Below are positions 12,522 through 24,811 of a DNA stretch of 64,000 nucleotides, one piece after another; the stretch's first letter is position 1; each line of letters opens with the position of its first letter. The translations under genes were made by a program, and so were the position numbers. The stretch comes from Flaccisagitta enflata. Lineage: Eukaryota > Chaetognatha > Sagittoidea > Aphragmophora. Below the pieces are notes generated by a model, which saw nothing but the letters and a program-made list of their open reading frames with translations, did not search any database and was not told where the DNA came from. The stretch covers positions 97,650,001-97,714,000 of the forward strand of contig OZ231126.1 of NCBI GenBank assembly GCA_965153355.1. Reading direction: 5' to 3'.

Positions 12522-12802
12522 AGCAGCAAAAAGAAAGAAAATGTAAGCGAAATTTTTTCAAAACTCCTTATTTTCTTTGCTTTTCCTATGTGAATTGCCA
12601 ATTTAAAGATTCTTCTGAGGTCAGCATATGACAAAGACATACACACAAAGTATTTCTGGAGGTAATTTGTCTCATGAAAATATTTGTGGCATCATTATTA
12701 TTCAACTATAGTTGAAAAAATGGGGTGCAACACTGTGTGTTGCCATCAAATGCTTGCCGTCATATAGATTCATGTTAGATAAACAAACTTTATTTGCATT
12801 TC

Positions 12803-12942
12803 TAGTCACGGAAACGCGACTCTGTATGTTGTGTCAGTGTCGGTTCTTTGGCTCGCAACATTTTTGAAGTGCGAGCTGTTTGTACACTACTGCCCCTGCC
12901 CAACCGTCCACCACTATAATATCGAGTACCCGGCCTTGTTTT
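12803..12942 (-). mobile_element. Hairpin-tail family, degenerate copy
   Basis: The tail remnant TAGTCACGGAAACGCGACTC, a GCCCCTGCCCAACCG segment and the terminal CCGGCCTTGTT are recognisable. The GGAC stretch is largely lost. Confidence 0.5.
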
Positions 12943-13362
12943 TCCGCTCTATCACGGCCTATTTGGCATACCTGAGGATCGAAAATATGTCATCGCAAAT
13001 GAGATAAAGTTGTGCATTTGTTTATGTTATTCCTTAGAGTTTCACATTTGCGATCGAGGGAGGACGCATCGGGTTGTGCGGATTCATGGATTAAAACAAA
13101 AGACACTGTATTGAATTAGTTAAATCGACTAGATTTTAGTATGACATTTGGAACAATATCCCTCACTATACCCAAACTGAAACAAATGGAAGAGGGCCTT
13201 GTGAACCCTCACAGACTAGTTAATACGCGCACCACTCCTAGTTGTCCATAAAACTGAATCTGAAAATCTCTCTCAATCTAACCCAAAAGCAAACAGCTTA
13301 CCAAAAGTAGTTTGGGCTAATTATTGTCACCTGTATGACCAAAATTCAACAAATCACACGAG

Positions 13363-14463
13363 CAGGGCCGTGGAGAGGGGGGTCCACCCCCCTCTGAGAA
13401 GGGGGGCCCGGGCCCTAGGGGGCCCGGGGGCCCTGAGGTAAGAGAAAAAGAAGGAAAAAGAAAACAAAAAAAAGGAAAAAGAGTAAATAAATCAGTAAAA
13501 AATAGAAAAAAGAAAAACAAGGTCATTAGACCTAAATTCCTTCTCTACCACTGAGACATGAAAACGCTTTAAAAAGCCTTTAAAACAGTTTTGTGATGGA
13601 CCGACCAACGGACCGACCAACCGACCGACCAACCGACCGACCAACCGACCGACTGACCAAAAATTGGATTATAGTCGCGTAGCACGCAACTAAAAAAGTA
13701 AAAGAGGAAAAAGTTGAGTGATTTTGATCCAATGAAGCTCAAATCATGCTTGGCCCTTGTTTGACTTTAACGTCAAGTGAGGGCCTCTTTAGATCAAATA
13801 CTAATCTTTTTAAAGATAAGATATGATTTACTTTTTTAGAAGCATATAAACAATTTCTGATAACATTTTCTAAAACTGTAACAAGAAATCTGGCACAGAT
13901 GTTTTGCTGATTTTTTTGTTTCATAAAAAGAAAAAAAAAAATTTCAGCATAGACCAATGCCAGGTTGCGTGTTCTGGAGGCAAAAATTAGGATATTTCTC
14001 AAAGGCATGGGTGTACAAGGAGGGACGTCAGGGACGTCGGCCGACGTCCCTGTTTGTCAGACTTACACCCCTGTCGGACTCAAGCCCATGAAGAAAAAGA
14101 AGACAAAAAATAAAGAAGAATGAAGAAAAAGAAAAATTGGAGGATAAAAAGCACTCTCAGGAGAAGAATGAGAAAGAATGTGTGTTTTTCTATCAAATTT
14201 GGCTGCTATTTATTACATGAGAATATGATTTAAGATTGAAAAAGACTGAATAAGTAACAATTCCTGTCGGGCTTGAAGCTCTGTCGGACTTGAAACTGGT
14301 TGCCGACGGCCCTTTGAAATTCCGCGTCATACACTTATGCTCAAAGGGATGACAAAAAATTGACAATTAAGAGAGTGACCGGGGGGGGGGTTAAAGGGGA
14401 GGGGGAGGGGGGCCCGGCCATATGGGCCAGAGGGGGGGCCCGCCATTTCTCTCCACGGCCCTG
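13363..14463. mobile_element. Non-autonomous hAT element, second copy (inverted)
   Basis: Same TIRs as 11023-12101, in reverse orientation. It is flanked by a perfect 8-bp TSD, CACACGAG (13355-13362 and 14464-14471). The empty site AAATCACACGAGGGTAAC is visible in the neighbouring tandem unit at about 14779. A nested hairpin-tail copy sits at 13516-13696 on the plus strand. Confidence 0.93.
13516..13696 (+). mobile_element. Hairpin-tail family nested in hAT
   Basis: AACAAGGTC head, GACCAACCGACC repeats and the AGTCGCGTAGCACGCAACT hairpin followed by TAAAAAAG. Confidence 0.65.
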
Positions 14464-15211
14464 CACACGAGGGTAACATTGTTAAAAAACTTTACCCTTA
14501 GAGGATAGAATCGAGGTCAAGCTAAATGCGACCGCCGGATATTCCAATCCAAGGTACTGAGTAGTATGACATGTAGAACAATATCCCAAGGACTATACCC
14601 TAACTGAAACAAATGGAAGAGGGCCTTGTGAACCCTCACTGACAAGTTAATACGCGCACCACTCCTAGTTTTCCATAAAAGTGAATCTGAAAATCTCTCT
14701 CAATTTAGCCCAAAAGCAAACAGCTTACCAAAAGTAGTTTGGGCTAATTATTGTCACCTGTACAACCAAAATTCAACAAATCACACGAGGGTAACATTGT
14801 TAAGAAACCATACCCTTAGAGGATAGCATCGAGGTCAAGCATAATGCGACCACCGGACATTCCAATCCAAGGTACTGAGTAGTATGACATGTGGAACAAT
14901 ATCCCTCACTATACCCAAACTGAAACATGGAAGAGGGCCTTGTGAACCCTCACCGACTAGTTAATACGCGCACCACTCGTAATTTTCCATTAAACTGAAT
15001 CTGAAAATCTCTCTCAATCTAACCCAAAAGCAAAGTATAAAACACCTATAGTATAAAACACTTAATGTATAAGTATAAAAGTATTAGTGTAAAACACTTA
15101 TAGATAAAGAAAAGATTTCATTTATCCTAACTAATTGATTGGGTAATTGGTTGATTCTACCTGCGACACCGGAAAATATAGAAAGATGTTGTTCAAATCA
15201 AACTGAAATTG

Positions 15212-15997
15212 CAGTGGAAATCCGATATAACAGTCTTGAAGGGACTGGGGAATTTTGGCTGTTAAATCCGAATGTTATTAAATCGAATTACCAATTTTTA
15301 TCAAACTTTTTTTGAAAAAATAAAAACAAAATTAAATGTGTGCTCAATAAATAGCAGTGATTGAGCATTTGTGCATCTAATAACAAGAGTGACAAATTAA
15401 CACATACAGCCTATGGTAGAATTGCTTTGATATATTGACAAATCATTATTACGTCTATATAGTAAAATATTACATATTTGTTATGAAAACAATCTTGTGT
15501 ATTTCTCATAAAAAAATGTGTTTTTTCCTCTTTTATTTGAAATGCTTTAATTATTTAGCATAGTATAGAATACCACAGAAGTATTGATCTTGATTCTAAT
15601 TTTCTTAACAGATGTCCCTTTTTTTCCCACCTTATATTTTTTTCATCATTCTTGTTTTAAACTTTCATACCTTTATGACTTACTTTTTATGTATTTATGA
15701 TTTCAAGTTTTAATTAAAAATGGATATCCATAAAGAAAAAATAAAATCTGAAAAAAATTGTATCATGAAAAATTCATATCAAGTTTTTTTTCCAGATAAA
15801 TGCCTTTACATTAGGAATAATTTTTCGATGGGACAAAAAAATAGCGCCAGTGAATCAAGTTTGGCTGTTAAATCAGGTGTTGTTAAATCAGGAAAAATTA
15901 TCATTATAAAAACCTCTAAAAATTTGGGACCAAGGTGTCCTGGCTGCTAAATCCGAAATGCTGTTAAATTAGGTGCCCATAAGGCAGTAGTCCACTG
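15212..15997. mobile_element. Decayed pogo/Tigger-like non-autonomous element
   Basis: Imperfect inverted ends CAGTGGAAATCCGATATAAC and the complement of CCACTGTA, with GCTGTTAAATCCGAA-type segments repeated near both ends. These are typical of non-autonomous pogo/Tigger relatives. There is no transposase frame. The span from 15,035 to 15,211 is AT-rich and unassigned. Confidence 0.5.
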
Positions 15998-16014
15998 TAT
16001 TTTCAAAGTTTCTA

Positions 16015-17664
16015 CAGTTTAGCTTCACTAGAGCGCACCCGCTAATAAGGCATTCCTCGCATCAAGGTATGATATGAAAAGTCCCAACTTTTCTCTCTTT
16101 ATTCCTTTGTTGATAAGCCCCACATATAAGGCACCCGCCTATTGGGCAAATTTCACTATAGCGCATGAAGAATAGGATTTTTGGTGAATTTTTTGCTCGC
16201 TTTGAAGGCATCTGATAAGTGAAGTGATTTTTTAGTCGCGTGCTACGCGACTCTACAACCCGCGTTGTCGGTCCGTCCGTTGGTCGGTCTGTTGGTCCAT
16301 CCGTCCATCTGTCTGTCCGTCACACTTTACTTTTTTGGGGGGTTTTGCGGTTTTTGGCCTCACTGCTCCTGCCCAAATGAAATGGTGACCTTAATTACAG
16401 CCCCTGCCCACCCGCACGCGACTGGGGTAGCCGTGTGTCCGGCCTTGTTAGGATGTGGAGGTGGATAAACAAAGGGTGGGAGGGAAGGAAAAAGATGGAA
16501 CAGAAATACCGATGAGAGCGATAATGATGCTGAAGAGGTATACCGATGACGATGAAGAGGTATACCGATGAGGAAGAGGAGCATTGATGATAATGATGAA
16601 GAGGAAGAGAAAGAAACACGGGGGGACTAGGTAAAATGAAGGGGAGAGGAGAGAGATGGAGGAAGAAGAGTGAAAAGTCGATGAATTCATGCCAATAAAA
16701 GATCAATGATGCCACACTGTTTACATTTTTTGAAATCTTTTCACACTGTCATCTTTAAGAAAGTCTTTTTTGGAAGGAAATACCACCTCCATGAGTTTGT
16801 GTTATTAAGATCTCTCCATGTCTTTTAGGCACTTCAGTCACTTTTCTAGTCTCATGCATGGTAAGTCAGGTGGCGAGCTAGGTAATGATCACAACGCAAC
16901 TGTTTACAATCATTGCAAGAAGTAAAGTAGTATCCAAATTCTTTTTGTTACCACTTCCAAGCATTTATCTAAACCTATTTAATTGTGTATCAAACCAATA
17001 GATAGAATAAGTAAAGCGTATTTGAACCTTATGCATCTCGGTGAAAGAACCGTATTTTTTGGCTTACTTTCCATTTTCTTTTTTTTTCTCTTTAATGAAT
17101 TTAAGCGACTTTAATTCTCATACAATAGTAAAATGTAAGGTCTACAGATTTCACCGATCATTTTTTCTGTAGTCATCGCGAATTATGTGGGTTTTTGGGT
17201 CAGTAGTTTTTTAAATACTGATCATAAGTACTAAGAATACCATAAGATGCTTTCAAAAAGACGCTGTCATTTTGTATGTCGGTGTGTCTGTCTCTGAGCA
17301 CTCTACTCAGAGAAACAATGACAGACAAGCATTCCTCTAGCTTTTCTTGAGACATAGTACTTCACCTTTGATAATGATTCAGGTTTCATGATGAGCAAAC
17401 ATATTGCAATGCAGCCACAGGTGAGCCAACAGTTTTCTTCCAACATAAGTCACTAAATCTAAAAAAAATTGTTTAACCAGCAGCTAAATCGCTTTGGGTT
17501 TGATGACGATAAACTCACAAATTAGAGCCTGCTAGAATACGACCAAATCACTGTTATGGTATTCAGTGTGGTGCAAAAATATACATGCTTGGCTATAGGG
17601 CACCCCGCCTAGAAGGCATGAAATTAACCGGTCCCTTGAGATGCCTTCTAGTGAAGCTTAACTG
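16015..17664. mobile_element. TIR element with TA TSD, containing a nested insertion
   Basis: The left end CAGTTTAGCTTCACTAGA and the right end TCTAGTGAAGCTTAACTG are inverted and TA-flanked (16013-16014 and 17665-17666). Both sides carry a GGCACCCGC/GGCACCCCGCC-like segment further in. The interior holds a hairpin-tail copy (16231-16449), a GATGAAGAGG-type simple repeat (16460-16610) and otherwise unassigned AT-rich sequence. Confidence 0.55.
16231..16449 (-). mobile_element. Hairpin-tail family, near-complete copy
   Basis: The tail palindrome AGTCGCGTGCTACGCGACT, then GGTC/GTCC repeats, CACACTTTACTTTTTT, a GGCCTCACTGCTCCTGCCC core, GCACGCGACTGGGGTAGCCG and the end CCGGCCTTGTT. It is one of the best-preserved copies of the unique-core subfamily. 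Confidence 0.75.
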
Positions 17665-17947
17665 TAGTCGCATGCTACGCTTTGTCTTTCCGTCGGTCAG
17701 TTGGTCCGTCGGTCAGTTGGTCTGTTGGTCCTTCGGTCTGTTGGTCCATCATTCGGTTGATTGGTCACAGGTTATAGGGCGGTATTTGCACTAGTAGTCG
17801 TTACGTGATTTAGTCGGTTTCCACTAGAAAGAAGTAGAGGTTAATTGATGGCTTTGATTTATTATCACTATATGTTGCACAATTCAAAGATTTCCATCGG
17901 AATTTCAATAGGCAAAAGCCCGCATTGCCTTTTGCCATTGGTAAATA

Positions 17948-18136
17948 CAGTTAAATCCCGCTCTAACGCATTTCAAGAGACCAGCAAATCTTATCTGTTA
18001 TAAGCATAATAATATTGTAAATTGCCAATATAACTTTATAAGAAATACAGAGAAAATAGTTGAACAAACTGTGAATTTACATCTATTTTAGGCGGAGTTT
18101 CGTTAGTGGCGGATCCGTTAGAGCGGGGTTCAACTG
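17948..18136. mobile_element. Short pogo/Tigger-like MITE
   Basis: About 190 bp with ends CAGTTAAATCCCGCTCTAAC and GTTAGAGCGGGGTTCAACTG in inverted orientation. Related half-elements occur at 35549 (CAGTTGAACCCC) and inside DPH6 introns at about 43493 and 58166. Confidence 0.65.
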
Positions 18137-20436
18137 TGTCTAAACATTTCTTGTTGCAGCGATCAAGATCGAAAAGAAACGAGGCCGGATAATGGCAATC
18201 CAGTCGCAGACGGATGGGCAGGAACAGTAATTCAACAAGGCCGGATAACTAGGGCAAAAAAAAATTTTGCGGAAGTATAAAAATTATTGAATTCCTCCAA
18301 TTCTTTGCGGTAGAGAGCAATTTGAGTAAAAAAGTGAAGTTTTAGAAATTGATGAAAATCAAAGGAAAGCACATTTTCAAATGACAAGGAAAAGAAAAAA
18401 TGCTCTTATAGCTAGAGTTTTGGGAATTTCCGCATGAATTTTAACAGCTACCTCCTGAGTATGTCTTCAAGCTACAGTTAAAATTTCATGAACGTCGAAG
18501 CATTTTTTGCAAGGTTTTATGGAATGAGAATATCGTTAAGTATAAAAAGAAAATGGGCAAATGAAATCTTGACATATTTTTAAAAAATGTTGATTGTGGC
18601 CAAACGGTTTGGAGTAAATCCTTGATTTTTTTACAGCATCTTTATGATTATTTGGCCTAGTAACGCCTAAATTTTTGTCCAAATCGGTTGATATGCATCT
18701 CGGTTAATTACTACCGGTTTTTTTCTGGTGATAATTTTGTACTGATTTTGAGTTAGGGAAGTGGGCATGGGCTAGAATATATGAATAAAAATATTGTTTG
18801 TGCGAGAAGGCTTAATGCCCTAAAAATCAATTATCTGGCGTAAACGGACGACTTCTGGTCATAGACACATGGCCCAATAAATAGGTTAGATATGTCTGGA
18901 TATAGCCATGCCATGTTATGGTGACTAACATGTATTGACACTTGCTGACGACCCAATGTCAGTCTCACATATAGCTGATTGGTTAACAACCTTTTTTGGG
19001 TAGTTGCTGTTCCGAAAAATATGTGCGACGAATATATTTGGATGCGGCGAAAAATTTTTAATAGTGTTTGCCGAAGACCGTGCTTTTTCTGTTTCATATA
19101 CTAAATCTTTCATTTCAAATCTTAATTTACGTTGTTTGCTGACCGATTTTGTATGTTGCGCTAAATACTTTAAGGCCCTGCTCTACTCAGTTGTTTTAGA
19201 GTCTTATGGACACAATGAAAACTATCGTGACACTTTAGTTTCGCCAGGAGCAAAAAAAAATTGTCATTTTTTTTTGCTAAAAACAAATAATTCACCTGAT
19301 AGTTCATGTCATTTTGGGTAGTGAACAGAAAAAATTGATGCAAAATCTCATCAAAGAAAAAAATCAGTGATTTTTCTTTTAAAAATTACTAATTTCATGA
19401 ATTTCATAAATTGATATCAAAAATTTCTTAAATCGATACTAAAAATTGTCTGATCATAATGAAAATTGATATGCATGTGGTTTGCTGCTTCATTTAACTA
19501 CCATGAAAATTTCATAACTTTTCTTCAACAGGAAGTGCCCCAATTAAAACTCTAAACATAAAATATCCAATTTTTTCACATTTCTGTTGAATCTGACATA
19601 GGAGCACCCTAAATAACAAATTTGCATAGAAATTGAAAAATTAGAATAACCAAAAACATCAGACGCTAGTAAATTACATTATCTCGAGTCTGATGTTTTT
19701 AAAAATGCAAAATATTCATCTATGTTCAAGATTTGTTATTTAGGGGATGAAAAATGTTTTTTTCAAAAATTTCAAATTTTACTTTTTGGAAAAGAAAAAC
19801 TCACAAAACTGATACTTTAAATGAACTGATTGTTACAAAATTTGGAATGCTAAAGGTTTAGTGTTTCCTTTGACCTCCATTCAAATTTCATGACTTTACT
19901 CCAATGGAAAGTACCCCAAATGAATTTTTCAAAATAAAATATCCTTTTATTCAAAATTCAATTGTCAGCTGACATTTCTTAAAAAGAACCTGATCAAGAC
20001 ATCCATAATTCTAAAGATGATGTGGCAAAAAGTTTTGAATTAGTGTCAGATAGATATGAACAGCCCCTCAAAAAAATTTAACCACATCATACAAACTGTG
20101 TCGGTAATAATGCAGTAAAGATACCCCTTTAAAATAATTCTTACTCTTTTCTGAGATTTTCCTTGAAAGTTTTGCCATTTTAAGACCATTATATTGTACA
20201 AAGCATGCAATTTGAAGACTGATTCTTTAAAATGTTATGAATGGGCTCACATAGTACATGTCAAAACAGATTTTTGGTAAAAAATGGATAACTTTGTGAA
20301 AAAAAAATGAGACAAGAAAGTGATGGAACAAGAGTGTCAAGACATGGTTCATGTTCATGCCATTTTTGGTTGTTTGAAGATCTCTGCAAAAATTTTTTTG
20401 CCATAGTTACACGGCCAATACCAGTTACGGAAGGGT
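18137..20436. other. Unassigned AT-rich stretch
   Basis: Two head fragments of the hairpin-tail family (GAGGCCGGATAATGG near 18182 and AACAAGGCCGGATAAC near 18236) lead into about 2 kb of AT-rich sequence. It carries one foldback hairpin (19608-19760) and ends with a TTTTGCCATAGTTAC motif at 20399 like the end of the element at 2831-3808. I see no gene. Confidence 0.5.
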
Positions 20437-20540
20437 GGGCAGGGGCGGATATGCGCGTTTTCACACTTTCCAACTCGATCACCACGGACGGACGGACGGA
20501 CAGAGCCTCTTTTAGAGTTGCGTGTCCGCAACTCAAAACC
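20437..20540 (+). mobile_element. Hairpin-tail family, GTTGCG-type tail
   Basis: GGACGGACGGACGGACAGAG, then TTTTAGAGTTGCGTGTCCGCAACTC. The 18-bp AGTTGCG...CGCAACT part is a perfect hairpin. A mirror tail of the same subfamily is at 33094. Confidence 0.6.
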
Positions 20541-20661
20541 ACTTGCAATTTTAGAAATATTTTAGACGGACCAAAGGACCAACGGACCTACCGACACGGC
20601 AAGGTGTAGAGTCGCGGGTCTGTGACTAAGAAAAAAATGAATCATTCTCAATTCTTTCATT

Positions 20662-20845
20662 TTTAGTCGCGTGCTACGCGACTCTACACCCCGCTTTGTC
20701 GGTCTGTCCGTCGGTCGGTCCCTCGGTCACACGACTTTTTTTGTTTTTTTGTGGTCTTTAGCCTCAATGCTCCTGCCCAAGTGATCTCGAATACAGCCCC
20801 TGCCCACCCACACGCGACTTGGGTAGCCAGGTATCCGGCCTTGTT
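20662..20845 (-). mobile_element. Hairpin-tail family, near-complete copy
   Basis: AGTCGCGTGCTACGCGACT hairpin, CCGTCGGTCGGTCC repeats, GCTCCTGCCC core, CACACGCGACTTGGGTAGCC and the CCGGCCTTGTT end. From 20,846 to 21,480 there is a CTTT-rich stretch and unassigned sequence. Confidence 0.7.
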
Positions 20846-21483
20846 CTTTCTCTCTTTCTTTCCTTCTTTCCTCCTTTCCTTCTTTCTTTCTTTCTAACTT
20901 TCTTTTTGCTACCTTCTGTTTTTCCTCTTCCATACAAAGTTTTCCGACAAGCCTCCTGCCGCCTTTCCAAGCGACCAACCGACCAACCAATCCAACCGAC
21001 CAACCAACTGATGGACAAGCTCTTATTGAGTCATAAGTCTCGTTTAAAAACTTGCTTACTCTTTAAATCGCGACCAGTCTGGATTCTGTGAGGCAATTTG
21101 TTTTGGGCATACTGGAATTCAAATGCCGCCGCTTCTTTTTGATTTTATTTTTTCATCAAAACAGTCCCTGATGCTTAATTATAAGTAAACTATTTGCTTA
21201 TACCTTGAAAACTGATGAAATATTAAGGAAGAGAAAAGTTGTCTTGTGGTTCCTTTTGTTAGAAATAGTTTATGCCTTTCCGCTAAAGCTCAAGAAATAA
21301 AAATTAAAAAGATTAACTTTTTCAAAAATCACTGAAAGGTGCAGGGTAATACCCCTTTTTAGGCTCTCCCAGCGGCGCGCTTCTTTACACATGCAATATG
21401 TACAGATTAAGTTGTGTTGGTTGTGTCTGTTATATCCTAAATGTGCATCAACTTTTGATGACTTCTGCTCCTAAAAAAAATTG

Positions 21484-22100
21484 TCGCAAAAGCGTCAGAT
21501 GGTCAGCGGTACTCGTGCCCTGCTTAACAGTCAGTCCCAATTCCGTATTCATCCATATGCTCGTATCTCAACATATTTCGGAAAACCAAAACTTTCTCTA
21601 TCTGGGCATATTTCGGTATATCGAAATATGACTTACAAAAGTTAGATTTACTTGGTTGTGGCTTTGGTATATTCTGATTGAATTCCCTAGCCGTTTGTCT
21701 TATTAACAGTCTCCATAGATTTTGCCACTTAAATCTTAGAAGAAATACATTTATGAATGCTGTACCATTCAATCTTATCCTTGGATTTTGTTAATCCTTC
21801 CGAATTTGTAATCTCAGCTGATTATTCAAGTATCGAGTATAGAGAAACAAAGAAAATACGATCAGATCTTGGAGATCGCTTTGTTACTTCGTTTTGAGTA
21901 GCAGAGCAAAAAGGGAAAGACGAAAGTCATATTTCGATATATCGAAATATGCCCAAATAACCAAAGTTGCTTTATCTCGTAATATGATGAGATATGGGCA
22001 TATGGATGAATGCGGAATTGGGACTGACTGTTAAGAAAGTTGTGATTGAAGTTGAGGAAGGGAGCAGGGCAGCGGCCCTAAAGGAGCCAATGACACATGA
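21484..22100. repeat. GTCAGCGG...GCAGCGGCC dispersed repeat, interrupted
   Basis: AGCGTCAGATGGTCAGCGG and GGGAGCAGGGCAGCGGCC flank a 503-bp insertion. The same repeat recurs uninterrupted at 44790-44930, 45200-45345 and 59065-59210, partly at 22700-22810 and 46780-46850, and inverted near 27260-27365. Confidence 0.7.
21528..22030. mobile_element. MITE with TTAA target duplication
   Basis: Ends CAGTCAGTCCCAATTCCG and CGGAATTGGGACTGACTG are perfect inverse copies. They are flanked by TTAA at 21524-21527 and 22031-22034. Complementarity continues inward (CATTCATCCATATG). Internally TATTTCGATATATCGAAATA forms another palindrome. The host repeat at 44820 has the empty CCTGCTTAAG site. TTAA suggests a piggyBac-type mechanism, although TAA (Harbinger-like) cannot be excluded. 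Confidence 0.8.
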
Positions 22101-22480
22101 GGAAATTTCTCCTTCTCCATCTTCTAGTGGTTAGGATTGGGCCTTTGGGATGAGATTTAGGACTTAGAGCTGGATTTGGGCTCCAGGGCTGGATTTTCTT
22201 CTTGAGGCTAGGATATAGGCTCTGAAAGTGGGATTCAGTCTGAGGCTGGGATTTGGGTCTTGAGGCTGAGATATGGGGCTTGGATCTGGCATTTGGCAAA
22301 ATTCTGCCAACATTTACCAAAATCTGCCAAATTTGGCCAAATTCCACCAATTTAGCAGATATTAACAAAATTTGGCAGAATTAAGTAGAATTTGGCAACA
22401 TTTGGCAAAATATGGCAGAATTTGGCAGTATTTGGCAGAATTTGGCAAAATTTGGCAGAATTTGGCAGAGTTGGGTTGGG
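22100..22480. repeat. Degenerate minisatellites (GAGGCTGGGATTTGG; GAATTTGGCA)
   Basis: A loose 15-20-bp GGCTGGATTTGGG-type repeat at 22120-22290 leads into a 9-10-bp TTTGGCAAAA/TTTGGCAGAA array at 22290-22470 and then a G-rich run. The open frames here simply translate the repeat. From 22,810 to 23,435 I see unassigned sequence with a short direct repeat of CTCGGGCTCTCATGTTT. Confidence 0.7.
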
Positions 22481-23435
22481 GGGGCTGGGGGGGGGGGGTG
22501 AACGGGGAAGAAGAAGGAGCAGGAAAGAGAAATTTCCCCATGTGTGGAAGCATAGGTCATTGGCCACTTGGGGGCCGCTGCCTAAAGAGCAGTGACAGCC
22601 AGATTGCGCCCATTTTAAAGATTTGTCAAAACAGATCCTAAAGCGTCCAAGCTGCGGTCTGCACATCATTCCATTTTAGAGATAACTAGTCATCCAAGGC
22701 CAAGGATCGCACATGGTCAGCGGTACCCGATGCACTGCTTGGAGTGATCAGCTGAGGAGTTGAAGGAGAGCAAGGCAGCAGCCTAAAAGGGCCAATGTCC
22801 CTTAGAACACAGGGGTGAATTTCCAAACGTCTTGAGAGGGCAAATTGTACAACTGTACACGGCCTTGTTTTGTCTTCTCCAGCCCTTTTCTGGCGTAAAT
22901 GACTTTGAAGAGACTATTTATCAATTCTTCAATGCATAATGATTTATTAGACGGGTCATAAACAAACGTTGAAATATCATTATGCCTCAACAACAATCAT
23001 CCAACTTTCATCGTAATTCTTCAATGAAGACATAATAATGACCTTAACATGTATATCCAAGCCTGATTTTAGAGCAAGCCCGCGAGCCTTATGTTCTCTA
23101 TTTTGCTCTCGGGCTCTCATGTTTTGCTCTCGGGCTCTCATGTTTAGCAAGCTCTGAGCCTGGCAGGCTCTCTCTCATTGGGATGGAATCAAAGCACTCC
23201 GGCTGATAGAATGAAATATTCGAAAAATCATTAAGTTTTAAGGCGTTTTTAGATTATTTCTCAAACTGAATCATCTTACTGCTGATTTTTTTACCATAAC
23301 AACATCTAATCAGTAAGAGCTATAAAAAATCTAAGGTGATATAATTATAAAACTTGGGAAAATATTTTTACGGGGCTCATGGTATTCCTCACAGGCTCTG
23401 TCAAACTGAGGAGCGAGCCTAACTGGCTCAGTCGA

Positions 23436-23637
23436 AACAAGGCCGGATACACGGCTACCCTAGTCGCGTGCGGGTGGGCAGGGGCTATAATGGAGGTCAG
23501 TGAAACATTTGGGCAGGAGCAGCGAGGCCAAAAATACCCTTGGACGCCAAAAAAATAAAGTGTGACGGGCCAATGGACCGACAGACCGACGGACCGACAA
23601 AGGAGAGTGTAAAGTCGCGTAGCACGTGACTAAAAAT
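23436..23637 (+). mobile_element. Hairpin-tail family, near-complete copy
   Basis: AACAAGGCCGGATACACGGC head, AGTCGCGTGCGGGTGGGCAG, GGGCAGGAGCAGCGAGGCC core, AAATAAAGTGTGACGGG, GACCGACGGACCGAC repeats, and the AGTCGCGTAGCACGTGACT hairpin followed by TAAAAAT. Confidence 0.75.
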
Positions 23638-23762
23638 CCCTAAAATCAGGCCTCTGTATATATTGTTATGTTAGAAATGGGTGACAAGAACGTTCCTACA
23701 GACCAACCAATTGATACCATATAATCATGTGCTCACAACAAAACACATGGTCATAGTCACTA

Positions 23763-24525
23763 CGGGGTGTACCAACTCAGTTGTAACATAAAGAATCGAT
23801 ATATCTCTGCCTCTAGAGAAGATAATTCTATTTTGGAAAAAGTTCCAAAGAGCTCTAAAAAAATGATTTTTGCTCATGCTAAGAAAATAGATCAATCCTG
23901 TCAGAATTTTACACATTCGCAACCAATAGAAAGGCAGCTAATTCTCATGATGCAAATTTGGCTGTTGTTGCTCATAGATACTTTTTATTTAAGAGGCTCT
24001 CATTTTTAAACGGATTGAGCTAAAAACCTGGGATTGGTCTCAAGTCAAAGATTTTTATCTGTAGTTTTTTGCCTTAATAACAAACATCCTCAAAATTATA
24101 AAGTTTTTGCATTGTTTACCTTCAAAACCATGTTTTAAAAAAAACCCCAATTTTCATAAGCATGATTTTGGCAGAAATCCCTGTATTTCATTAAAAAAAT
24201 GCAAATTTTTCTGTGAATTCTCTTTAATTACATAAGATATCTTTAATTTTACTCCAATTGGACATATTTTGCCAAAAATTTTAGAAACAAGAGCCAAATA
24301 AAGAGAAATTAACATGGGAAATCAATGGCAAAAAACAAAATAATAGCAAAAAAGCATATTTTTCCAAGCCTTTTTTCCCTTACTGTTCATGCCTTCTTAT
24401 TTTTCTTTTATCAAGCAAAAATCGTTTTTCAAAAGCTTTTTAGAACTTTTTTCAAAATTGGATTATCTTTTTTAGAAGCTGAGATATATCGATTCTTTAT
24501 GTTACAACTGAGTTGGAACACCCTG
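23763..24525. mobile_element. Tc1/mariner-like MITE, TA TSD
   Basis: Ends CGGGGTGTACCAACTCAGTT and AACTGAGTTGGAACACCCTG are inverted and TA-flanked. Pairing extends about 130 bp inward (AAGAATCGATATATCTC against GAGATATATCGATTCTT). The interior is AT-rich and non-coding. Confidence 0.8.
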
Positions 24526-24811
24526 TAGTACGTAATCAAAAAAGCCATCATTGAAATTCAATTGGTATGATATTTCTGTGAAAGTTTTCAATGGCAAAAC
24601 CTCTTTTTAGTTGCATGAACGCCACACTGTAACCGACTTTGTCTGTCCGTCAGTTTGTCAGTCTGTCAGTTGGTTACTCTTAGCTTTTTTGGCTTTTGAG
24701 GGCAAGCTTAAGGCGATGGTTGTAATCACTTTTTGCTTGTGAGTCTGCAGCCTCGGCCAAGATGCTCTGTTTTATTGCTTTTTTATGATTTAAATTCTCT
24801 CCCTTTAACTA

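Larger units (their letters stand above)
13138..15034. repeat. Tandem ~320-bp repeats, first copy interrupted by hAT
   Basis: Units begin AGTATGACAT at about 13138, 14562 and 14881 (the last is partial). Each carries AACAATATCCC, GAAGAGGGCCTTGTGAACCC and GAGGTCAAGC-type segments. The first unit is split by the hAT at 13363-14463. The second unit preserves the uninterrupted site. The family recurs inverted at 5362-6957. Confidence 0.8.
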
